A stretch of 16,401 bases of DNA from positions 1 to 16,401 of the forward strand of contig CAPERS010000019.1 of assembly GCA_948607205.1 (NCBI GenBank), given 5' to 3'. The stretch is from an uncultured Eubacteriales bacterium. Lineage in GTDB: Bacteria > Bacillota > Clostridia > Christensenellales > UBA1242. Made by a program: the position numbers and the translations under genes. Every line of letters begins with the position of its first letter. Positions within the stretch are counted from its first letter, which is position 1. This document shows, piece by piece, positions 12,852 to 16,401 of this stretch. Below the pieces are notes generated by a model that worked only from the letters and a program-made list of their open reading frames with translations, ran no database searches and had not been told where the DNA came from.

Positions 12852-14225
12852 TTAGTTAAATTTCACTTTCTTTTCAATATAAGAAACGAGGTCGGTGATT
12901 TTGATACGCTCTTGTTTCATGCTGTCACGGTCACGAATGGTGACGGTGTCATTTTCAAGTGTATCAAAGTCAATTGTCACGCAGAAAGGTGTTCCGATTT
13001 CATCTTGACGGCGATAGCGTTTCCCGATTGAACCTGCCTCGTCATAGTCACACATAAATTCTTTTGAAAGAAGTGAGAAAACGTCCTTAGCCTTATCAGA
13101 AAGGTTCTTTTGAAGTGGCAAAATTGCAACTTTGTATGGTGCAATTGCAGGATTAAAGTGCATAACCACGCGAGTTTCACCATTTTCAAGTGTTTCTTCA
13201 TCATAGGCTTCGCAAAGCAGAGCGAGTGTCAAGCGGTCAGCGCCGATTGAATATTCGATAACATTTGGAATGTATTTTTCGTTAGTGTAAGGGTCAAGGT
13301 AGAGCATGCTCTTGCCTGAAAACTCGCCATGTCGTGATAAATCCCAGTCGCCACGGTGGTGGATGCCGTTAAGTTCTTGCCAGCCGATAGGAAAGAGGTA
13401 TTGAATGTCACATGCAGCCTTTGCATAGTGTGCAAGTTTGTCGTGGTCGTGAAAACGCAGGTGGTCAGCGTTTAATCCAACGTCTTCAACAAATTTGAGT
13501 GCGCGTGTTTTATAGTCGTCATAGATGCTCATTGATGAATCAGCTTTGCAGAACATCTGAAGTTCCATTTGTTCGAATTCAATTGTTCTGAAAAGGAAGT
13601 TTCCAGGTGTGATTTCATTTCTGAAAGATTTTCCGATTTGTGCGATTGCAAATGGAACTTTTGCGCGTGCTGTTCTTTGAACATTGAGGAAGTTGACATA
13701 TTCGCCTTGGCATGTTTCAGGTCTGAGATAAACAACGTCAGCGCCTTCTTCAAGTGTTCCACGTGAGGTTGTGAACATTGGGTTGAACTTGCGAATTGGA
13801 GTCCAGTCAAAGCCACCGCAGTGTGGACATGAAATGCGATTTTCATTGATGTAGGCGGTGAGTTCATCGTTGGTCATAGCCTCAGCAGAAACCTTGCCTT
13901 TTGAGTGATTTTCAATCAAAGTGTCAGCACGAAATCTTTGCTTGCACTTTTTGCAGTCCATCTTTGGGTCGCCAAAGCTTGCCACGTGACCGCTTGCTTC
14001 CCAGGTTTTTGGGTTCATAAGAATTGACGCGTCAACGCCATAGGTGTTTGCGTCTTCTTGAACAAATCTTTTCCACCATGCGCGCTTAACATTGTTTTTA
14101 AGTTCCACGCCCACAGGGCCAAAATCCCAAGTGTTAGCAAATCCGCCATAGATTTCACTGCCAGGATAGATAAGTCCGCGAGTTTTACATAAGTTTACAA
14201 TCTTGTCCATAGTTACTTTTGTCAT
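12852..14225 (-). CDS. glyS: Glycyl-tRNA synthetase, dimeric class II type
   Basis: This enzyme charges tRNA-Gly with glycine using ATP. It is the single-chain, alpha2 GlyRS, not the alpha2beta2 GlyQ/GlyS form. The N-terminus has the family stretch GLIYPGSEIYGGFANTWDFG. Two CxxC pairs, Cys91/Cys94 (CKKC) and Cys133/Cys136 (CPHC), suggest a zinc-binding insertion. Class II motif 2 is FRNEITPGNFLFRT, and motif 3 is SIGADRLTLALL. A C-terminal anticodon-binding domain (about 355-457) begins PYKVAILPLQK. I chose the ATG at 14225, giving 457 aa, because AAAAGGAG lies 10 nt upstream; an in-frame GTG at 14261 falls before the ribosome binding site, inside a small palindrome. A glycine-type T-box and its own promoter precede it, so expression should rise when tRNA-Gly is uncharged. 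Identity is secure. Confidence 0.97.
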   Translation of the reverse strand: MTKVTMDKIVNLCKTRGLIYPGSEIYGGFANTWDFGPVGVELKNNVKRAWWKRFVQEDANTYGVDASILMNPKTWEASGHVASFGDPKMDCKKCKQRFRADTLIENHSKGKVSAEAMTNDELTAYINENRISCPHCGGFDWTPIRKFNPMFTTSRGTLEEGADVVYLRPETCQGEYVNFLNVQRTARAKVPFAIAQIGKSFRNEITPGNFLFRTIEFEQMELQMFCKADSSMSIYDDYKTRALKFVEDVGLNADHLRFHDHDKLAHYAKAACDIQYLFPIGWQELNGIHHRGDWDLSRHGEFSGKSMLYLDPYTNEKYIPNVIEYSIGADRLTLALLCEAYDEETLENGETRVVMHFNPAIAPYKVAILPLQKNLSDKAKDVFSLLSKEFMCDYDEAGSIGKRYRRQDEIGTPFCVTIDFDTLENDTVTIRDRDSMKQERIKITDLVSYIEKKVKFN

Positions 14226-14248
14226 AATTTTTATTCTCCTTTTTTTTT

Positions 14249-14361
14249 GTGCATTTTGCACTTTTTATTTTTTTAGTGCAGTCAGCACTTTTTGTGCATT
14301 AAGCACTTTCATGTGGGGCGATAATTAAAATTTGCATTTGTTTATCGGGCGCATAATGCGC
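14249..14361. repeat. Four 13-bp GYGC-N5-GCRC palindromes
   Basis: Units lie at 14249-14261, 14276-14288, 14294-14306 and 14349-14361. Each has four-base arms around a five-base centre. In the first three units, GTGC or GCAC words start at 14249, 14258, 14276, 14285, 14294 and 14303, a 9-bp period with one empty slot at 14267. They fall in the glyS leader after the T-box terminator and could be protein sites on DNA or small RNA hairpins. The remainder of this gap up to 14577 is the T-box and its promoter. Confidence 0.65.
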
Positions 14362-14365
14362 ATAC

Positions 14366-14402
14366 AAAAAAGCCCCATTGCACCTTTTGATGCAATAGGG
14401 GC
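14366..14402 (-). terminator. T-box-controlled terminator
   Basis: On the minus strand GCCCC and ATTGCA (separated by one bulged T) pair with TGCAAT and GGGGC, followed by six T. The 5' arm CGCCCCT is the same segment that closes the antiterminator with AGGG and GCG of the T-box, so the two folds exclude each other. Confidence 0.9.
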
Positions 14403-14527
14403 GACTAAAATTTATAACCGCTGTTCCACCCTAATTCGCGCTTAGATATAAGCGCCTTCATTTAAGGCTTGTTACGCCAGCCTTACGCGCTAAACTCAGG
14501 AGTTGCCAACCTCCGTCATTGCTTATG
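14366..14527 (-). ncRNA. T-box riboswitch of glyS with very short 5' domain
   Basis: The T-box core AGGGTGGAACAGCGG lies at 14432-14418. Its UGGA bulge complements the UCCA end of bacterial tRNA-Gly, as U73 is the normal discriminator. Preceding hairpins, in transcript order, are GGAG/CTCC (14514-14499) with GGC in its loop (14507-14505), a 7-bp stem (14485-14463) and a 7-bp stem III (14455-14438). A GGC glycine codon in the first hairpin loop is the likely specifier; the second hairpin loop also contains GGC. The start near 14527 leaves no room for a full Stem I with the distal loops. Regulation is by transcription antitermination when uncharged tRNA-Gly binds. Confidence 0.88.
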
Positions 14528-14533
14528 TTATGT

Positions 14534-14562
14534 ATTATATTTATTTGTTTTATTAAAGTCAA
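14534..14562 (-). promoter_or_regulatory. Promoter of the T-box/glyS transcript
   Basis: TTGACT (14557-14562), exactly 17 bp and a consensus TATAAT (14534-14539) lie on the minus strand. Predicted start is about 14527. It begins only 16 bp after the stop codon of the ABC-F gene. Confidence 0.85.
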
Positions 14563-14577
14563 ATAAAATCGGCTTAT

Positions 14578-16158
14578 TTATTTTGAAAATTTTTCGATGT
14601 ATTCTTCATAAGTTCCAGTGAAATCAATAAATTTGTTTTCATCAACAATTTCGATGATTCTGTCTGCAACGGTTTCGATGATTTCTTGGTCGTGAGTTGA
14701 GAAGAGGAGTGTGCCTTTATAGTTGACCATACCTTTGTTGAGGGCAGTGATTGATTCGAGGTCAAGGTGATTTGTTGGCTCGTCAAGAATGAGAAGGTTT
14801 GAGCCTTCAAGCATAATTTTTGCAAGCATACATCTCACTTTTTCACCACCTGAAAGAACTTTTGCCTCTTTCATATTCTCTTCGCCAGTGAAAAGCATTC
14901 TTCCAAGCCAAGAGCGGATGTAGGTTTCATTTTGGTCTTTTGAAAACTGTCTGAGCCAGTCAACGAGCGAAAGTGAAACGTTATCAAAATGCTCGTCATA
15001 CTTTTGTGGAAGATAACTCAAATTGATTGTTTTTCCTATTCTGATTTCTCCACTGTCGGCTTCTTCTTTTCCCGATAAAATATTGAAAAGAGAGGTTAAA
15101 ATTTGATTATTCTTTGCAAAAAAAGCAACTTTTTGCCCTTTTTCAATGTTGAAAGAAAGTTTGTTGAACATTCCAGCTTTGCATAAATCTTCCACTTTGA
15201 TTATCTCTTTTCCGGCTTCTTGATTGATGTCGAAGTTAATGTAAGGATATTTTCTTGACGAAGGTTTGAGGTCGTCAATGGTCAGGCGCTCAAGTTCCTT
15301 CTTTCTGCTTGTTGCTTGTTTTGACTTTGAGGCGTTCGCTGAGAAACGAGCGATAAATTCTTTGAGTTCCTTTGCGCGTTGTTCTGCTTTTTTGTTTTGG
15401 TCTTTTTGTTGCCTTAAGATAAGTTGGCTTGACTCATACCAGAAATCATAGTTTCCAATGAACATGTTGATTTGACCATAATCCACATCACAAATGTGAG
15501 TGCAAACTTTGTTGAGGAAGTGTCTGTTGTGTGAAACGATGATGACAGTGTTTTCAAAGTCGAGTAAGAAATTTTCAAGCCAACGCACAGTTTTGAAGTC
15601 AAGGTTGTTGGTTGGCTCGTCAAGCACAAGAATGTCAGGATTTCCAAAAAGCGCCTGAGCAAGCAAAACTTTGACTTTAAGTTTTGGGTCGACTTCTTGC
15701 ATGAGGGAGTAGTATAACTCTTCGCCGACGCCAAGATTTTGAAGAAGTGACTTTGCTTCTGATTCGGCTTCCCAGCCTCCGAGTTCGGCAAATTCAGTTT
15801 CAAGTTCGCCAGCCTTGATTCCATCTTCTTCATTGAAGTCAGGTTTCATGTAAAGCGCATCTTTTTCCTTTTGAATTTCCATGAGTCTTTTGTGACCAAG
15901 AAGCACAGTGTCGAGAACTGTTTCATTGTCATAGGCATTTTGATTTTGCGCAAGCACGCTCATGCGTTCGCCCGGTGTTATTGAAATCTCGCCAGTGTTT
16001 GCTTCAATTTCGCCAGTAAGGATTTTCAAAAATGTTGATTTTCCTGCGCCGTTTGCGCCAATTATGCCATAGCAGTTTCCTTTAACAAATTTTAAGTTAA
16101 CATCTTTATAAAGTGTTCTCCCTCCAAACGAAAGAGAAATGTTGGTTGCTTGTATCAT
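14578..16158 (-). CDS. ABC-F family ATPase, YkpA/YbiT-like (526 aa)
   Basis: This is a soluble protein with two ATP-binding cassettes and no membrane domain, of the ABC-F class that acts at the ribosomal E site and modulates translation. Domain 1 has Walker A GANGAGKST (34-42) and Walker B LVLDEPTNNLD (about 177-187); its signature is degenerate (DPKLKVKVLLAQ), as is common in YbiT-type members. The interdomain linker, about 245-300, carries ARFSANASKSKQATSRKKE, the tRNA-contacting region of the family. Domain 2 has a strongly degenerate Walker A (AKNNQILTS, 348-356, lacking GKT) but a perfect signature LSGGEKVR (435-442) and Walker B LLILDEPTNHLD. The ATG at 16158 follows AAAGGA. It lies upstream of the glyS T-box promoter without an obvious terminator. 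Antibiotic-resistance ABC-F proteins exist, but nothing here points to one. Confidence 0.95.
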   Translation of the reverse strand: MIQATNISLSFGGRTLYKDVNLKFVKGNCYGIIGANGAGKSTFLKILTGEIEANTGEISITPGERMSVLAQNQNAYDNETVLDTVLLGHKRLMEIQKEKDALYMKPDFNEEDGIKAGELETEFAELGGWEAESEAKSLLQNLGVGEELYYSLMQEVDPKLKVKVLLAQALFGNPDILVLDEPTNNLDFKTVRWLENFLLDFENTVIIVSHNRHFLNKVCTHICDVDYGQINMFIGNYDFWYESSQLILRQQKDQNKKAEQRAKELKEFIARFSANASKSKQATSRKKELERLTIDDLKPSSRKYPYINFDINQEAGKEIIKVEDLCKAGMFNKLSFNIEKGQKVAFFAKNNQILTSLFNILSGKEEADSGEIRIGKTINLSYLPQKYDEHFDNVSLSLVDWLRQFSKDQNETYIRSWLGRMLFTGEENMKEAKVLSGGEKVRCMLAKIMLEGSNLLILDEPTNHLDLESITALNKGMVNYKGTLLFSTHDQEIIETVADRIIEIVDENKFIDFTGTYEEYIEKFSK

Positions 16159-16191
16159 ATTGCACGTCCTTTTATTTTTATATCAATAGTG

Positions 16192-16220
16192 ATTTTAATA
16201 TATATATCAAAATTTGTCAA
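16192..16220 (-). promoter_or_regulatory. Promoter of the ABC-F gene
   Basis: Consensus TTGACA (16215-16220), 17 bp and TAAAAT (16192-16197) lie on the minus strand, giving a start near 16185 and a leader of about 27 nt with no attenuator. ABC-F genes for antibiotic resistance often have long attenuating leaders; this one does not. Confidence 0.8.
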
Positions 16221-16401
16221 TCTAAAAACATGAAATATTAAATAAAATTGATTGTGCACAAAAACATTGAAAATGAAAACAATAAAAGTAAACAATATAA
16301 AAATAAATAAAAATATTAAAAAAATGCGTAAAATAATAAAAATTTTATATTTTTTTTGATTTTTTATTATATTTATTCGAAATTAAATATTTTTTAAACA
16401 A
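16221..16401. other. Very AT-rich right edge without visible gene
   Basis: Long A and T runs dominate and GC is minimal. I see no ORF, hairpin with T-run or promoter I would defend. It may be the intergenic region before a gene beyond the window. Confidence 0.4.

Noticed and set aside
14226..14261. GTG extension of glyS to 14261
   Set aside because: The extension would encode the ribosome binding site itself (KKRRIKI) and starts in a small palindrome. Homologous GlyRS proteins begin near the chosen ATG.
14378..14580. T-box controlling the ABC-F gene
   Set aside because: The element is downstream of the ABC-F gene on the same strand and faces glyS. Its UGGA bulge and GGC fit glycine.
15414..15833. 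139-aa minus-strand frame inside the ABC-F gene
   Set aside because: It is a frame-shifted reading of the same strand as a secure ABC-F protein, without its own start signals.

Overview
The window is a 16.4 kb piece of a low-GC Bacillota chromosome. The likely source is an uncultured, anaerobic, gut-type Clostridia relative. Supporting signs are the AT-rich intergenic DNA, strong AGGAGG ribosome binding sites, several TTG starts, near-consensus sigma-A promoters, a class III (oxygen-sensitive) ribonucleotide reductase, a T-box leader, and a SpoVD-like penicillin-binding protein with a PASTA domain. I cannot name the genus from sequence alone. No rRNA, tRNA, CRISPR array or transposase gene is visible.

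Layout. (1) Positions 1-1486 are an accessory patch. It holds two small XRE-type repressors, a cysteine-containing protein of unknown function divergent from the first repressor, operator-like palindromes inside the promoters, and leftover duplicated gene ends. (2) Positions 1487-4500, minus strand, hold nrdD-nrdG, the anaerobic ribonucleotide reductase and its activase, behind two NrdR boxes spaced 30 bp. (3) Positions 4800-11945, plus strand, are an envelope and division run: a large CvpA-like membrane protein, rsmH, an FtsL-position membrane protein, a class B penicillin-binding protein, and two YugP-family zinc peptidases. This is a reduced dcw-type cluster: rsmH, the FtsL position and the PBP are in the usual order, but mraZ is replaced upstream by a CvpA-like gene and mraY/mur genes are replaced downstream by the peptidase pair. 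(4) Positions 12007-12817 hold a self-contained unit with an unknown coiled-coil protein, its own promoter and terminator, and a TTA-rich codon use unlike its neighbours. (5) Positions 12852-16220, minus strand, hold an ABC-F ATPase followed by a T-box-controlled glycyl-tRNA synthetase.

How the parts work together. Much of the window is housekeeping: dNTP supply under NrdR control, septal wall synthesis coupled to 16S rRNA methylation, and translation (GlyRS controlled by uncharged tRNA-Gly, plus an ABC-F ribosome factor). The most unusual items are a glycine T-box whose Stem I looks ultrashort, with GGC in a hairpin loop, and a 9-bp-phased chain of GTGC/GCAC half-palindromes between its terminator and glyS. 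Next come the compact repressor/operator modules and duplicated gene ends at the left edge, and the AT-rich unknown gene whose promoter is nested in its neighbour's terminator.
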